This document shows positions 35,491 to 45,032 of a DNA stretch of 64,000 nucleotides, piece by piece (the stretch's first letter is position 1; every line of letters starts with the position of its first letter). A program made the translations under genes and the position numbers. The DNA is from Palauibacter sp965207805 (lineage in GTDB: Bacteria; Gemmatimonadota; Gemmatimonadetes; Palauibacterales; Palauibacteraceae): contig OZ242312.1 of the NCBI GenBank assembly GCA_965207805.1, positions 1,984,001 through 2,048,000 on the forward strand, written 5' to 3'. The notes under the pieces are model-generated. The model saw nothing but the letters and a program-made list of their open reading frames with translations. It made no database searches and had not been told where the DNA came from.

Positions 35491-37466
35491 TCCGGGTGCG
35501 CGTACCCGGGGACAAGTCGATCTCCCACCGCGCCGCGCTCATCGCGCCGCTCGCCTCGTCGGCGTCCGTCGTGCGCGGCCTCTCGGACGGCGCCGACGTG
35601 CGTGCGAGCGTGCGGGCGATGCGGCGACTCGGCGCTGACGTGGAGTGCGAGGAGGGGGAGCGCGGACTCACGATCCGCTGCGCGGGCGGCGGGCTCGACC
35701 TCACCTCGGCTCCGTGGCTCGATTGCGGGAACAGCGGGACGACGGCACGCCTCCTCGCCGGAATCCTGGCGGGTTCCGGCGTCGCGGCGGTTCTCGACGG
35801 CGATCCATCGCTTCGCAGCCGCCCCATGCGCCGCGTCATCTATCCGCTGCAGGCCATGGGGGCGCGCATCGAGTACGACGGGGAGCCGGAGCGGCTTCCC
35901 GTGCGGCTCCGGGGGCGAGCCACGGGGACGCTGCGGACGTTGCGCCACCGCGGCCGGGTCGCCAGCGCCCAGGTCAAGTCGGCCGTGCTCCTGGCGGGCG
36001 TGCTGGCCCGCGTGCGGGTCGAAGTCAGCGAGCCCGCTCTTTCCCGGGACCACACGGAGCGCCTGCTGGCCGAGATGGGCGTGCCGCTCGCATTCGATCC
36101 CGGGCGGACGGGGGCGGGGGAGGTGAGTTTCGATCCATCCGATTGGGACGGTGCGCTCAGGGGTCTCCGCATGACCGTTCCCGGCGACCCGTCCTCGGCT
36201 GCCTTTCTGATCGGGGCGTCGCTCCTCCGCGGCCGAACGGTGAGGGTCGAAGCCGTGAGCGCCAATCCCGGACGCATCGGTTTTCTTTCGGTGCTCGAGG
36301 AAATGGGGGCCCGCGTCGACCGGGACCCCGCACCGGCCGAGGGCGGGGAACCGCGCGAGACGTGGACCGTCCATCCTCCGGACGGCCTGCGGGCGTTCTC
36401 GATCGGCGGCGACCTGGTCCCGCGGGTGATCGACGAGATTCCTCTCCTCGCCGTCCTTGCCGCCCGGGCGCGGGGCCGTTCGGAGATTCGCGACGCCGCC
36501 GAGCTGCGCGTGAAGGAAAGCGACCGCCTCGCCGTGCTGGCCCGGACGCTCGAGAGACTAGGCGTCGTCGTGGAGGAAAAGTCCGACGGTCTCACGATCC
36601 AGGGCCGTGCCGGAAGGTGGCGCGGCGACGTCGAAACACGTGGCGACCACCGGATCGCCATGGCGTTCGGGGTTCTCGAAGCGGCGGGGGATGCCGACCT
36701 GCGGATCGACGACCGCGCGTGCGCGGACGTCTCGTATCCGGATTTCTGGAACGCCCTCGAGCCCTTCCGCCGCGGCTCCCGCCGCAGGCCGCCTTCGCGG
36801 GCGGGACGAGTGATCGCCGTGGACGGTCCCGCCGCTTCCGGCAAGAGCAGCACGGCCGCGAGCGTGGCCCGGCGACTCGGCTTCGTGCATGTGAACTCCG
36901 GACTGCTCTACCGGGCGATCACCTGGTGGGCCCTCGACCGGGATATCGCGGAGGACGAGCCGTCGATCGAGGCCGCGGTGCCCGGGCTGGACATCGGTCT
37001 CGTCCCCGCGCACGGCGGATTCGATGTATCCGTCGCCGGGACCCGGCCCGGCCCCGACCTCGAATCGCCCGAGGTGACCGCGCGCGTGTCCGCCGTTTCC
37101 GCGCTTCCGGCGGTTCGGGAGGTCGTGCTGGATCGTCTGCGCCGGGCGGGCCGCCACCATGCGATCGTCTGCGACGGACGCGACATCGGCACCGCCGTCT
37201 TCCCCGACGCGGACCTGAAGATCTTCCTCGTGGCGGACGCGGACGAGAGAGCCCGCCGTCGACTGCGCCAGCGCGCCGCTCCCTTCACGGAGGGCGACAT
37301 CGAGCGCGAGACCCGGCGGCTCGAGGCACGCGACCGGCGGGATCGATCGCGTCCGCTGTCCCCGCTGCGGCGAGCTCCCGACGCGATTGAGATCGACACG
37401 ACGTCCATGCCCCCGGACCATGTCGTGGACGCGATCCTCGAGCTTGCGGCCTCCGCTTTCCGTTGA
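35487..37466 (+). CDS. aroA-cmk: fused 3-phosphoshikimate 1-carboxyvinyltransferase / cytidylate kinase
   Basis: One 659-residue frame joins two enzymes. Residues 1 to about 428 are AroA (EPSP synthase, shikimate pathway): VPGDKSISHRAALIAPLA, LDCGNSGTTARLLAGIL, LRSRPMRRVIYPLQAMGA, VKESDRLAVLARTLERLG and GDHRIAMAFGVLEAA. After a short Arg-rich linker, about 440-659 is cytidylate kinase (Cmk): VIAVDGPAASGKSSTAA with the P-loop near residue 447, FVHVNSGLLYRAITWWALD, CDGRDIGTAVFPDADLKIFL and the ARRRLRQR lid. All catalytic blocks of both enzymes are present, so both halves should work. It starts with TTG in a TTGA overlap with rnz. rpsA follows, the classic neighbour of cmk. Confidence 0.94.
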   Translation: MIRVRVPGDKSISHRAALIAPLASSASVVRGLSDGADVRASVRAMRRLGADVECEEGERGLTIRCAGGGLDLTSAPWLDCGNSGTTARLLAGILAGSGVAAVLDGDPSLRSRPMRRVIYPLQAMGARIEYDGEPERLPVRLRGRATGTLRTLRHRGRVASAQVKSAVLLAGVLARVRVEVSEPALSRDHTERLLAEMGVPLAFDPGRTGAGEVSFDPSDWDGALRGLRMTVPGDPSSAAFLIGASLLRGRTVRVEAVSANPGRIGFLSVLEEMGARVDRDPAPAEGGEPRETWTVHPPDGLRAFSIGGDLVPRVIDEIPLLAVLAARARGRSEIRDAAELRVKESDRLAVLARTLERLGVVVEEKSDGLTIQGRAGRWRGDVETRGDHRIAMAFGVLEAAGDADLRIDDRACADVSYPDFWNALEPFRRGSRRRPPSRAGRVIAVDGPAASGKSSTAASVARRLGFVHVNSGLLYRAITWWALDRDIAEDEPSIEAAVPGLDIGLVPAHGGFDVSVAGTRPGPDLESPEVTARVSAVSALPAVREVVLDRLRRAGRHHAIVCDGRDIGTAVFPDADLKIFLVADADERARRRLRQRAAPFTEGDIERETRRLEARDRRDRSRPLSPLRRAPDAIEIDTTSMPPDHVVDAILELAASAFR

Positions 37467-37491
37467 CGCTTCAGCAGCCTGAATCTAAGTT
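37463..37491 (+). promoter_or_regulatory. sigma70-type promoter of rpsA
   Basis: TTGACG (37463-37468), a 17-base spacer and TAAGTT (37486-37491). The -35 box contains the stop codon of the aroA-cmk gene. The transcript would start near 37498 and have a leader of about 177 bases. Confidence 0.55.
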
Positions 37492-37674
37492 AGCGTACTG
37501 TTCGAGGACCGTGGCGGAAAAAGTGGCGCTTCGCCCCGGATCCTGTGAAGACCCGACACCAGGGGATCGGCCGGCGGCTGGGCGGAGATGGTGAAGCTCG
37601 GTTGGGGTCGATTCTTTTTTGCCACGAGGCCCGGCGGGACGCACCGTTGGCCCCGCGCGGGAGCTTGATTCCCA
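37492..37674 (+). promoter_or_regulatory. long rpsA leader
   Basis: About 180 bases precede rpsA without a credible gene. Notable points are an A5 run near 37518 and a T6 run at about 37614-37620, both rare in this GC-rich DNA, and a G-rich ribosome site (GGGAG) about 8-9 bases before the ATG. S1 is known to repress its own translation in other bacteria through leader structure and A/U-rich sites; this leader may do the same, but I could not fold a convincing structure. Confidence 0.35.
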
Positions 37675-39555
37675 ATGCCCGACGACACGAACCCTCAGAC
37701 CGACGTCCCCGAGACCGACATCCCCGAAGCCGCGGACGCGTCGCCGGAAGTGGACGCCGCCGCCCAGGAAGAGCCGGAGGTCGCCGTCGCGACGCCGGTC
37801 GCCTTTGAGCCCAGCGCCATCGACCTGGATCTGGATGCGGATCCCCGGGATGACTCCCAGCACGATCAGGCGGAATACGCCGAACTCTACGCGCTCTACG
37901 AGGACACCCTCAGTCGGATCACGGAAGGCGAGATCGTCTCCGCGCAGGTCATCGGAAAGACCGAGACCGACATCATCCTGGATGTCGGTTTCAAGTCCGA
38001 AGGAGCCGTCCCGCTCGAAGAGTTCGCGGATCCGGACGAAGTGCAGATGGGCGATTCCGTCGATGTCCTCCTCGAGAGCCTCGAGGATGAAGAAGGCGTC
38101 GTCGTCCTCTCGAAGAAGAAGGCGGATTTCCTCCGCGTGTGGGAGAAGATCAAGGATGCCTTCGACAACAACCGTCCCGTGCAGGGGCGTATCAAGCGGA
38201 AGATCAAGGGTGGAGTGACCGTCGACCTCATGGGGGTCGACGCCTTCCTGCCCGGGTCCCAGATCGCGCTTCGCCGCGTGCCCAACGTCGATGACCTCCT
38301 GGGCGACGAGTACGACTTCAAGATCCTCAAGCTCAACAAGCGCCGCCGGAACATCGTGGTGAGCCGTCGCGTCCTTCTCGAGGAGGAGCGGGCGGGGAAG
38401 CGCGAGGAACTCAAGAAGGAGCTGTCGGTGGGCGATGTGCGTCCGGGAATCGTCAAGAACATCACGGACTTCGGCGCTTTCATCGACCTCGGCGGGATGG
38501 ACGGCCTCCTCCACATCACGGACATGTCCTGGGGGCGCATCGGTCATCCATCGGAAGTCTGCGAGATCGGCCAGTCGCTCGAGATCAAGATCCTCGACAT
38601 CGACTGGGACCGGGAGAGAATCTCGCTCGGCCTCAAGCAGCTTCAGGAGTACCCTTGGAAGAACGTGGCGGAGAAATACCCCGTCGGGACACGCGTGCTG
38701 GGCCGGGTCGTCTCCATCACGAACTACGGCGCCTTCGTGGAACTCGAGCGCGGCATCGAGGGGCTCGTCCACATCTCCGAGATGTCATGGACCCGCAACG
38801 TCCGCCATCCCTCTCAGCTCGTCGGCATCAACGACAAGGTCGAATGTGTGGTGCTGCGCGTCGATGAGGAGGCGCAGAAGATCTCGCTCGGGATGAAGCA
38901 GGTGGAGGAGGATCCGTGGCTGGCGCTCCCGGCGCAGTACCCGCCGGGGACGAAGATCCGCGGGCTGGTCCGCAACCTCACGTCCTTCGGCGCCTTCGTG
39001 GAGGTCGAGGCGGGAATCGACGGTCTCGTCCATATCTCCGACATGAGCTGGACGCGGCGGGTGCAGCATCCGGCCGAGGTGCTCCGCAAGGGGGAGGAGG
39101 TCGATGTCGTCGTTCTCTCGATCGATCCCGACCAGAAACGGATCTCCCTCGGCTTGAAGCAGGTGCAGGAAGATCCGTGGTATCAGCTTGCGCAGGCGTA
39201 CCAGCCGGGGCGGGAAGTGGCGGGCTCAATCACGAGGCTGCTCGAGAAAGGCGTCGTCGTGGACCTCGGGAGCGATCTCGAAGGGTTCGTGCCGATCTCG
39301 CAACTCGGCGTGGACGCGCCGACCACCGAGCCGGCCGACCACTTCGACGAGGGGCATCAACTGGAACTGCGCGTACTCGAGACGGATCCGATCAACCGCC
39401 GCATCGTTCTCGCCGTCGTGGACGCGCCCGATGTCCCGTACGACGCCGAGGAGGTAGAGTACGAGAACATGGCGGCGTCGAAGTCCGGTGCCGCGGCGGA
39501 TGATGACACGGACGAGGGGGAGCAGTCCGATTCCGGTGGTGAGGCAGGGGAGTAG
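37675..39555 (+). CDS. rpsA: 30S ribosomal protein S1
   Basis: This 626-residue protein has six S1 (OB-fold) RNA-binding domains, starting near residues 84, 168, 255, 340, 425 and 512. The third to fifth repeats carry the standard blocks NITDFGAFIDLGGMDGLLHI, SITNYGAFVELERGIEGLVH and NLTSFGAFVEVEAGIDGLVH. The N-terminal 60 residues and the C-terminal 45 residues are acidic and disordered (AADDDTDEGEQSDSGGEAGE at the end). Domains 1 and 2 contact the 30S subunit, the others hold mRNA. It is likely expressed from its own promoter just after cmk. The end overlaps the next lipoprotein gene by about 20 bases. Confidence 0.96.
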   Translation: MPDDTNPQTDVPETDIPEAADASPEVDAAAQEEPEVAVATPVAFEPSAIDLDLDADPRDDSQHDQAEYAELYALYEDTLSRITEGEIVSAQVIGKTETDIILDVGFKSEGAVPLEEFADPDEVQMGDSVDVLLESLEDEEGVVVLSKKKADFLRVWEKIKDAFDNNRPVQGRIKRKIKGGVTVDLMGVDAFLPGSQIALRRVPNVDDLLGDEYDFKILKLNKRRRNIVVSRRVLLEEERAGKREELKKELSVGDVRPGIVKNITDFGAFIDLGGMDGLLHITDMSWGRIGHPSEVCEIGQSLEIKILDIDWDRERISLGLKQLQEYPWKNVAEKYPVGTRVLGRVVSITNYGAFVELERGIEGLVHISEMSWTRNVRHPSQLVGINDKVECVVLRVDEEAQKISLGMKQVEEDPWLALPAQYPPGTKIRGLVRNLTSFGAFVEVEAGIDGLVHISDMSWTRRVQHPAEVLRKGEEVDVVVLSIDPDQKRISLGLKQVQEDPWYQLAQAYQPGREVAGSITRLLEKGVVVDLGSDLEGFVPISQLGVDAPTTEPADHFDEGHQLELRVLETDPINRRIVLAVVDAPDVPYDAEEVEYENMAASKSGAAADDDTDEGEQSDSGGEAGE

Positions 39556-41470
39556 CCCCTTCCACGAGCGGCGTAGAGCAGCGCGGAGACGCGTAGCCCT
39601 CGGTTGCGGCGTCGTGCTGGTCGCGGCGGCGGGCTGTGCGTTCATCGCCGGCAACCCACCCATTGAGACGGCCGCGCCGAGCACCGTGGGCCCGGAAGGA
39701 GCGGCGGCCGCGCTCCGCCTCGCCGAGTCCGACTTCGAGCAGGGGCGCTTCGCCGCCGCTGCGGCGCGCGCGGATTCCCTCGACGCCGCCTGGCGCGAGC
39801 TGGAACCTCTCCGAGCCTTCGCGGACCGCGCCCTCTCCGTGGCGGGCCGGGCGCTGGAGGCGCAGAGGCTCCCGGGCGCCGCGGCGGATCGTTATGGCAG
39901 ACTCCTCGCCCGGACGCCCGCCGCCCCCCTTGGAACGGCCACCCTGGAGCGACTGGTCCGGATCCTGTCGGATACGGGCCGCGAGCCCGAGGCGGTGGCT
40001 GCGGTCCTCTCCGCGCCCGAGGGGCTGGAGGCGATCGGCGCGGAGAACCTGCGCCGTTTGACCGCCGCGCTCACGGTCCAGGAATTGCGCCCGTTGACGG
40101 AGACCTTCCCGCCCGAGACGGCCGCGGCCGCGATCGTTCATACGCAGTTCGTCCGCCTTCTCATCGTCGAGAGAGAAGGGGACGAGGCGAGGCGCCTGGC
40201 CGCTCGCATCCTGGACGGAGAACCCGCCGAACCGGAGCGGGTCACGGCGGATATGATCGCTTCGGCGGAAACGGATCTCGGCAGTGGCAGCGCGCGCATC
40301 GGCGCGATCCTGCCGCTCACGGGCGAACTCGCGGAGGTCGGCCTGGTGCTGCGCGAGGGGATCGAACTCGCGGTCGAGCGGTACCGCGGCGAGCGCCCGG
40401 CCGGCTTCGATGTCGAACTCATCTTCCTCGATGACGAATCGGATCCGGAGAACACGGCGGACCTCGTGCGGTCGCTCGAAGGAAGGGATGTGATCGCGAT
40501 CGTCGGTCCCCTTCGCTCCGAGTCGTTCGCGGCGGCTTCCCGCGCCCGCGCGAATCCACGGTTGCCGGTCATCAGTCCCACGGCTACGGAAGTGCTGAGA
40601 CCGGGGTCGGCGACCTATACGCTCTACGATGCGGCGACGCGCGTCTCGGATGTGGCGGAGGAACTTGCGCGCTGGACGCTGGAGGACCTGCGGCTCCGGC
40701 GGGTCGCCGTTCTGGAGCCTGACGGGGTCGGACTCGGGGGCGCCGTCAACGCGTTCACGCGAACGATCCGGGAGAACGGCGGCTTGCTCGTGGGGCACGA
40801 ACGCTACGACCCCGGGGTCACGACCTTCCAGGGACCCATCGAAGCCGTCGCGGCCTCGGAGCCCGATGTCGTCTTCGCGCCGGCGGCGTCCGTGTCCGGC
40901 GTCCTCGCCGTCGCACCTCAGCTCTTCTATTACGGGCTGTACAACGTGATCGTGCTGGGGAGCGGGGCATGGGCCGAACCGGCCGCGTTGCGTCGCCTCG
41001 AACACTTCGCGACGGACCATCGGGTGATCGGGCTCGCGACGGACCGCGTCAGCCCGGGTACGCCGTGGCGGCGATTTGTCGCAGATTATGAGAGAAGATA
41101 CCGAAAGACGTTGCGGGACAACATTATGCCGGCTCTGGCACACGATGCGACGCTCCTCGTGCTCTCCGCTCTCGATGGCGCGAGACTGCCGATCCCGGCC
41201 GCGCTCGCGGCACACCTCGAGTCGGGGCCGGAAGTCGAGGGCGTGACGGGCCGGCTGCGTCCCGATGCCGGAGGATCCGTCGTACGGCGTTCCACCGAGA
41301 TCCGCATGCTGGTGGACGGTTTGCCCGTCGAGGTGGACAGAGGGGAACTTCTCACCTGGCTGGCGGAGGCCCGAGCGGCGCCATCGCCCTTCGCGCCGCG
41401 TGATTCGGTGCGCGTGGACACGCTGCGCACGGAAACGCGGCTCCGGGCGCGGACGACGAGCATCCGGTGA
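39536..41470 (+). CDS. lipoprotein with periplasmic-binding (Leu/Ile/Val, LpoA-like) domain
   Basis: This protein of about 644 residues has a lipoprotein signal (VALGCGVVLVAAAGCAFIAG, Cys near residue 33). A helical-repeat region follows (about 50-240, for example AAAALRLAESDFEQGRFAAA), then a type-I periplasmic-binding fold (about 255-610): ARIGAILPLTGELAEVGLVL, DVIAIVGPLRSESFAAAS, LPVISPTATEVLRPG and PDVVFAPAASVSGVLAV. This order of TPR-like repeats plus a Peripla_BP_6 domain is that of LpoA-type activators of penicillin-binding proteins, but amino-acid-sensing proteins look alike. GTG at 39536 or 39539 is the likely start, inside the end of rpsA. It overlaps pccB (GTGA). Confidence 0.78.
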   Translation: MVRQGSSPFHERRRAARRRVALGCGVVLVAAAGCAFIAGNPPIETAAPSTVGPEGAAAALRLAESDFEQGRFAAAAARADSLDAAWRELEPLRAFADRALSVAGRALEAQRLPGAAADRYGRLLARTPAAPLGTATLERLVRILSDTGREPEAVAAVLSAPEGLEAIGAENLRRLTAALTVQELRPLTETFPPETAAAAIVHTQFVRLLIVEREGDEARRLAARILDGEPAEPERVTADMIASAETDLGSGSARIGAILPLTGELAEVGLVLREGIELAVERYRGERPAGFDVELIFLDDESDPENTADLVRSLEGRDVIAIVGPLRSESFAAASRARANPRLPVISPTATEVLRPGSATYTLYDAATRVSDVAEELARWTLEDLRLRRVAVLEPDGVGLGGAVNAFTRTIRENGGLLVGHERYDPGVTTFQGPIEAVAASEPDVVFAPAASVSGVLAVAPQLFYYGLYNVIVLGSGAWAEPAALRRLEHFATDHRVIGLATDRVSPGTPWRRFVADYERRYRKTLRDNIMPALAHDATLLVLSALDGARLPIPAALAAHLESGPEVEGVTGRLRPDAGGSVVRRSTEIRMLVDGLPVEVDRGELLTWLAEARAAPSPFAPRDSVRVDTLRTETRLRARTTSIR

Positions 41471-43014
41471 GCATGCGCGAGAAGCTGGCCGAACTCGAGG
41501 CCCGGTCCGAGCGGGCCGCCCGCGGGGACCCCGACCGGCTCGCCCGCCAGCACGCGCGCGGAAAGCTCGGCGCCAGGGAGCGCCTCGAGATTCTCCTCGA
41601 CGAGGGGAGCTTCGTGGAATTCGACCGTTTCGTCGAGCACCGCTGCACCGATTTCGGGCTTGAGGACCGGCGCATTGCCGGCGACGGCGTCATCACGGGC
41701 TACGGCCGCATCGACGGGCGAATCGTCTATGTATTCAGCCAGGATTTCACGGTCTTCGGAGGCTCGCTTTCGGAAGCGCACGCCGGAAAGATCGTGAAGG
41801 TCCTGGACCTCGCGACGCGGAACGGCGCCCCCTTCATCGGGATCAACGACTCGGGTGGCGCACGAATTCAGGAAGGGGTCGCGTCGCTCGGCGGCTATGC
41901 GGACATCTTCCTCCGCAACACGCTGGCCTCGGGCGTGATTCCGCAACTGAGCGCGATCCTGGGACCGTGTTCCGGAGGGGCGGTCTACAGCCCCGCCATC
42001 ACGGACTTCGTGTTCATGGTGGACGGGGTGAGCCACATGTTCATCACGGGCCCCGGCGTCGTGAAGACGGTGACGCACGAGGATGTGACATTCGATGAAC
42101 TCGGCGGCGCGGCCGTCCACGCGAGCCGGTCCGGCGTGGCGCACTTCCGTTCGACGACCGAAGTCGAGGCGCTCGGCGCCGTACGCGGCCTCCTTTCCTA
42201 TCTGCCCTCGAACAACCAGGAGACGCCGCCGTGGCGGGAGACGACGGATCCCGCGGACCGGGCCGACGAGGCGCTGCTCGAGATCGTGCCGGATGACCCG
42301 AAGCTTCCGTACGACATGCTCGACATCATCCGTCGGGTCGTCGACACGGAAAGCCTGATGGAAGTCCACGCCGACTATGCCCGCAACATCGTCACCGGCT
42401 TCGCCCGGCTCGGAGGGAACGCCGTGGGTATCATCGGGAACCAGCCCGCGGTCCTCGCGGGCGTCCTGGACAGCGATGCGAGCATCAAGGCGGCGCGTTT
42501 CGTCCGCTTCTGCGATGCGTTCAACGTTCCGCTCGTGACCTTCGAGGATGTGCCCGGCTTTCTCCCGGGACTGAGGGAGGAGCACGAGGGCATCATCCGA
42601 AACGGCGCGAAGCTCCTTTTCGCCTACTGTGAGGCGACGGTGCCGAAGCTCACCGTCATCACGCGCAAGGCCTACGGCGGTGCGTATGACGTCATGTCGT
42701 CCAAACACATCCGGGGCGACCTCAACCTCGCCTGGCCCAGCGCGGAAATCGCCGTGATGGGCGCGAAGGGCGCGGTGGAGGTCCTGTTCCGGCGCGAGAT
42801 TGCCGCGGCCGAGGACCCCGTGGCGCGCACGGCCGAACTCGAGGAGGAGTACCGGGCGAAGTTCGCCAACCCGTACCTGGCTGCCGAGCGCGGGTTCATC
42901 GACGACGTGATCGACCCCCGCGAGACGCGCGCGCGCCTCGTGTCGGGACTCGAGGCCATGGCGGAGAAGCGCGATCGCAATCCGCCCAGGAAGCACGGCA
43001 ACATCCCGTTGTGA
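41467..43014 (+). CDS. pccB: propionyl-CoA carboxylase carboxyltransferase (beta) subunit
   Basis: This 515-residue acyl-CoA carboxyltransferase moves CO2 from biotin to propionyl-CoA, giving methylmalonyl-CoA. It consists of two crotonase-like halves. Visible blocks are RQHARGKLGARERLEILLDE, FSQDFTVFGGSLSEAHAGKI, GINDSGGARIQEGVASLGGY and TFEDVPGFLPGLREEHEGII followed by RKAYGGAYDVMSSKHI. The two Gly-rich oxyanion loops are intact. Asp in EDVPGFLPG fits propionyl rather than longer acyl groups, as in known PccB proteins. It starts with GTG (or the ATG two codons later). Biotin carboxylase, biotin carrier and mutase genes follow, so the pathway reading is strong. Confidence 0.93.
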   Translation: MSMREKLAELEARSERAARGDPDRLARQHARGKLGARERLEILLDEGSFVEFDRFVEHRCTDFGLEDRRIAGDGVITGYGRIDGRIVYVFSQDFTVFGGSLSEAHAGKIVKVLDLATRNGAPFIGINDSGGARIQEGVASLGGYADIFLRNTLASGVIPQLSAILGPCSGGAVYSPAITDFVFMVDGVSHMFITGPGVVKTVTHEDVTFDELGGAAVHASRSGVAHFRSTTEVEALGAVRGLLSYLPSNNQETPPWRETTDPADRADEALLEIVPDDPKLPYDMLDIIRRVVDTESLMEVHADYARNIVTGFARLGGNAVGIIGNQPAVLAGVLDSDASIKAARFVRFCDAFNVPLVTFEDVPGFLPGLREEHEGIIRNGAKLLFAYCEATVPKLTVITRKAYGGAYDVMSSKHIRGDLNLAWPSAEIAVMGAKGAVEVLFRREIAAAEDPVARTAELEEEYRAKFANPYLAAERGFIDDVIDPRETRARLVSGLEAMAEKRDRNPPRKHGNIPL

Positions 43015-43030
43015 CCTCCTCCGAGGCCGG

Positions 43031-44521
43031 ATGTTCGACAAGGTTCTGATCGCGAACCGCGGCGAGATCGCGGTTCGGGTCATCCGCGCCTGCCACGAGG
43101 AAGGCCTCCGGACGGTCGCGGTCTACTCCGATGTGGATCGGCGGGCCCCGCACGTGCTTCTCGCGGACGAGGCGATCCGGATCGGGAGGGCTGCCGCGGC
43201 GGAGAGCTACCTGTCCATAGAGAGGCTTCTCGCCGCCGCGGAGGACACGGGGGCGCGGGCGGTCCATCCCGGGTACGGTTTTCTGGCCGAGAACGCTGGT
43301 TTCGCCCGCGCTGTCGAGGCCGCCGGGCTCGCTTACGTTGGGCCCCCCGCCGACGCGATCGAGATCATGGGGGACAAGACGCGGGCCCGGGCGCGGATGG
43401 TGAAGGCCGGGGTTCCCGTCATACCGGGCAGCGCCCCCCTCGATTCGGCGGGGGACGCCGTCCGTGAAGCTGGACGGATCGGGTTCCCCGTTCTCCTCAA
43501 GGCGGCGGCGGGAGGAGGCGGCAAGGGTATGCACGTCGTCTCCGACGCGGAGGAGGTGGCCGCGGCGTTCGGGCGCGCGACGCGGGAAGCCCGGAGCGCC
43601 TTCGGGGACGGACGCGTGTTCGCGGAGCGCTTCCTGCGTTCCCCGCGGCACATCGAGATCCAGGTACTCGCCGACGACGAGCGAACCGTGGACTTCGGCG
43701 AGCGGGAGTGCTCGATCCAGCGGCGACACCAGAAACTCATCGAAGAAGCGCCGTCCACGGCCATCGATGACGCGCTCCGGCGCCGGATGGCGGAGGTCGC
43801 CGTCCGGGCGGCGGAGGCGGTCGGCTACCGTGGCGCGGGCACGGTCGAGTTTCTCGTCGAAGAGGGCGAGTTCTTCTTCCTGGAGATGAACACCCGGATT
43901 CAGGTCGAGCACCCCGTAACGGAACTCGTCACCGGCGTGGACCTCGTCCGTCAGCAACTGCGCGTCGCGCGCGGGCTTCCCCTGCTCGGCGGGGAAGAGC
44001 CCCCCGCGGCGCGCGGGCACGCGATCGAATGCCGGATCAACGCGGAGGATCCCGCCGCCGGATTCCTCCCATCCATCGGTCGAATCGACCGTCTCGAGAT
44101 CCCGTCGGGGCCCGGTGTGCGCTGGGACGGCGGGATCCGGAACGGGTCGGAGATCGGCCCGCACTACGACTCGCTGCTCGGCAAGCTCGTCGTCCACGCC
44201 TCGGACCGGGAGGCCGCGATCCGACGCATGCGATCCGCGCTTGAAGGGATCGTCATAGGCGGCGTCGAGACGACAGTCCCGTGGCACCTCGCGGTGATGG
44301 ACGAAGCCGACTATCGGGCGAACGATCTCTCCATCCGGTACGTGGAGGAGCACCCCGGTCTCGGAGAGACTCCGGATCCCGGATTGCGCGATGTGGTGAT
44401 GGCGACCGCCGTCCTCCTCGCGGACCAGGACCGGCCACGGGTCGTTTCGGGCGGTGCGCGGCGCTCCCGCGACGGAGGGAACGGACTGTCGGCCTGGAGG
44501 CGGGCGGACGGGGAGTGGTGA
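43031..44521 (+). CDS. acyl-CoA carboxylase biotin carboxylase subunit
   Basis: This 496-residue ATP-grasp enzyme carboxylates the biotin carrier. It has FDKVLIANRGEIAVRVIRAC at the start, the ATP-grasp loop KAAAGGGGKGMHVV, the block FGERECSIQRRHQKLIEEAP and the metal/bicarbonate site FLEMNTRIQVEHPVTELVTG. The C-terminal biotin carboxylase domain ends near 450; the last 45 residues are unconserved and basic. Unlike typical PccA alpha subunits, it has no biotin domain; the carrier is a separate gene 7 bases downstream. AccC would be the same fold, but the setting with pccB and the mutase suggests propionyl-CoA carboxylase. Confidence 0.92.
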   Translation: MFDKVLIANRGEIAVRVIRACHEEGLRTVAVYSDVDRRAPHVLLADEAIRIGRAAAAESYLSIERLLAAAEDTGARAVHPGYGFLAENAGFARAVEAAGLAYVGPPADAIEIMGDKTRARARMVKAGVPVIPGSAPLDSAGDAVREAGRIGFPVLLKAAAGGGGKGMHVVSDAEEVAAAFGRATREARSAFGDGRVFAERFLRSPRHIEIQVLADDERTVDFGERECSIQRRHQKLIEEAPSTAIDDALRRRMAEVAVRAAEAVGYRGAGTVEFLVEEGEFFFLEMNTRIQVEHPVTELVTGVDLVRQQLRVARGLPLLGGEEPPAARGHAIECRINAEDPAAGFLPSIGRIDRLEIPSGPGVRWDGGIRNGSEIGPHYDSLLGKLVVHASDREAAIRRMRSALEGIVIGGVETTVPWHLAVMDEADYRANDLSIRYVEEHPGLGETPDPGLRDVVMATAVLLADQDRPRVVSGGARRSRDGGNGLSAWRRADGEW

Positions 44522-44528
44522 AGTCGGC

Positions 44529-45032
44529 ATGAAGTACCACGTCGAGGTGGACGGCGCGAGCTTCGAGGTCGAACGGCTGGTCTCCGGGCTGCGCCTGAAC
44601 GGTTCGGAGCGTGCGGCGGAGTTCGCGTGGCTGGCGGATGGCGAAGTCCAGCTCACCCTGGATGGGGCGCACCATCGCGTGTTCGCGCGCCGGATGCCCG
44701 AGGGGTGGCGGCTGACGGTGCGCGGCCGGACGTTCGACGTCACGGTGGAGGACGAACGCACTCGGACCCTCCGTGCACTGGCTGATCGAAGCGCGGGGGG
44801 GCAGGGACCGCGAGAGCTGCGCGCGCCGATGCCGGGGCTGATCACCCGCGTCCTCGCGGAGGCCGGACAGCGCGTGAACGCCGGCGAAGGACTGGTCGTG
44901 ATCGAAGCGATGAAGATGGAGAACGAATTGCGCGCCCGCGAGCCGGGAACGGTGGCCGGGATCGCGGTCCGCGCCGGTGACGTCGTGGACCGCGACCAGG
45001 TTCTCGTGACGCTCGAAGCAGAGCCCTCGTGA
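44529..45032 (+). CDS. biotin carboxyl carrier protein of acyl-CoA carboxylase
   Basis: This 167-residue protein has an N-terminal part of about 85 residues (KYHVEVDGASFEVERL, RVFARRMPEGWRLTVRGRTF) resembling the BT domain of propionyl-CoA carboxylase alpha chains, and then a C-terminal biotinyl domain. The biotinylation block is VIEAMKMENELRA with the target Lys near residue 137. RAPMPGLITRVLAEAGQRVN is the domain's opening strand. So the alpha subunit has been split into two genes, with the BT segment kept on the carrier. The ATG at 44529 follows the biotin carboxylase stop. The stop overlaps the mutase start (GTGA). Confidence 0.92.
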   Translation: MKYHVEVDGASFEVERLVSGLRLNGSERAAEFAWLADGEVQLTLDGAHHRVFARRMPEGWRLTVRGRTFDVTVEDERTRTLRALADRSAGGQGPRELRAPMPGLITRVLAEAGQRVNAGEGLVVIEAMKMENELRAREPGTVAGIAVRAGDVVDRDQVLVTLEAEPS

